The notes under the pieces are model-generated. The model was not told the origin of the DNA, did no database searches, and was given only the letters and a program-made list of their open reading frames with translations. The translations under genes and the position numbers were made by a program. A DNA stretch of 5,234 bases from Granulicella sp. (GTDB taxonomy: Bacteria > Acidobacteriota > Terriglobia > Terriglobales > Acidobacteriaceae): contig PKWK01000087.1 of NCBI GenBank assembly GCA_003133205.1, positions 1 to 5,234 on the forward strand. The letters run 5' to 3'. Every line of letters starts with the position of its first letter. The stretch's first letter is position 1. Shown here piece by piece: positions 5,015 to 5,234 of this stretch.

Positions 5015-5115
5015 GGCTAAGTGATTGGTGGGATGGGAGATAAAATTTAATTTGTGAGCGCGGGGGCTTGACACGTTTTCGGTGCGGGCGTGCGGGCCGA
5101 AGAGAGCCTGTCCCA

Positions 5116-5129
5116 GGGGCTAAAGTCCC
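5116..5129. repeat. GGGGCTAAAG-type short hairpin repeat
   Basis: GGGGC-TAAA-GTCCC can form a 5-bp stem with one G-U pair. The GGGGCTAAAG core recurs at 5207-5216, and a variant GGGCTCAAG is at 5154-5162. The three copies within 100 bases mark this segment as a repeat cluster. Confidence 0.5.
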
Positions 5130-5149
5130 GCTCTGTGGCGCAACTTGAT

Positions 5150-5233
5150 GCCCGGGCTCAAGAGGGTGCTGAAAAAGTCAACTTCAGCGCTCCGAACGGA
5201 AGGCCCGGGGCTAAAGAGGGTGCTGAAAAAGTC
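5150..5233. repeat. Two direct repeat units with a 54-bp period, running off the edge
   Basis: Units at 5150-5179 and 5203-5233 share GCCCGGG, then CT(C/A)A, then a 20-bp exact match ending in GGGTGCTGAAAAAGTC; they differ by one base and one inserted G. The spacer between them contains TCCG-AA-CGGA (5191-5200). GGTGCTGAAAAAGTC resembles ends of some insertion sequences in general form, but no transposase is present in the window. The array may continue beyond base 5234. Confidence 0.75.
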
Positions 5234-5234
5234 G

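Larger units (their letters stand above)
4684..5234. other. Gene-free AT-rich and repeat-rich region to the right edge
   Basis: No supported coding sequence occurs in these 551 bp. The short frames lack ribosome binding sites and family resemblance. The part from about 4735 to 5055 is clearly AT-richer than the flanking genes and dense in inverted and direct repeats. From about 5056 on it turns GC-rich, with repeat units that continue past the edge. The T7 run at 4709-4715 follows no convincing hairpin, so it is not a sure terminator for the VWA operon. Confidence 0.7.

Noticed and set aside
5068..5096. A promoter based on TTGACA at 5068-5073
   Set aside because: The -35 hexamer is perfect, but the expected -10 position holds TGCGGG and no AT-rich box lies at an acceptable distance. 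No gene follows in the window.

Overview
The window looks like a chromosomal segment from a soil-type Acidobacteriota, possibly near Solibacter/Bryobacter. The main reasons are two adjacent secreted von Willebrand A proteins of the 'VWFA-related Acidobacterial domain' type, overall high GC in the genes, and short GC-rich interspersed repeats in the gaps. The placement is inferred from gene families; no rRNA or marker gene is present.

Layout. (1) The left edge holds the last ~95 codons of a MacB/FtsX-type ABC transporter permease on the + strand. (2) A 301-bp convergent gap (290-590) carries two nearly identical palindromes 63 bp apart, a GCAGGCA inverted repeat and a strong GC hairpin. The hairpin probably ends transcription of the next gene. 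(3) A small secreted cysteine-containing protein lies on the - strand (591-890), with a strong Shine-Dalgarno. (4) A two-gene - strand unit follows: a ComF-family phosphoribosyltransferase (1581-2414), then an HNH endonuclease (1056-1580). The stop codon of the first touches the start codon of the second. (5) Divergent to comF, a two-gene + strand operon encodes two secreted VWA proteins (2556-3524 and 3508-4683) that overlap by 17 bp. Both have a signal peptide, a pre-VWA beta-rich segment, an intact MIDAS metal site and a C-terminal GYY motif. (6) The last ~550 bp (4684-5234) hold no credible gene. They contain an AT-rich, repeat-rich, hairpin-rich stretch ending in a terminator-like hairpin (a candidate structured RNA or small mobile/repeat element), a second AT-rich hairpin followed by T8, and a GC-rich repeat cluster with a 54-bp period that runs off the right edge.

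How the genes fit together: the VWA pair is likely made as one translationally coupled unit and exported together. ComF and HNH are likely co-translated and may share a DNA-related role, since ComF is linked to natural transformation. The permease is a fragment whose partners lie outside the window. The least explained part is 4740-5020: a TTTGTTTAGA arm can pair with either of two downstream TCTAAACAAA copies that lie ahead of a terminator-like hairpin.
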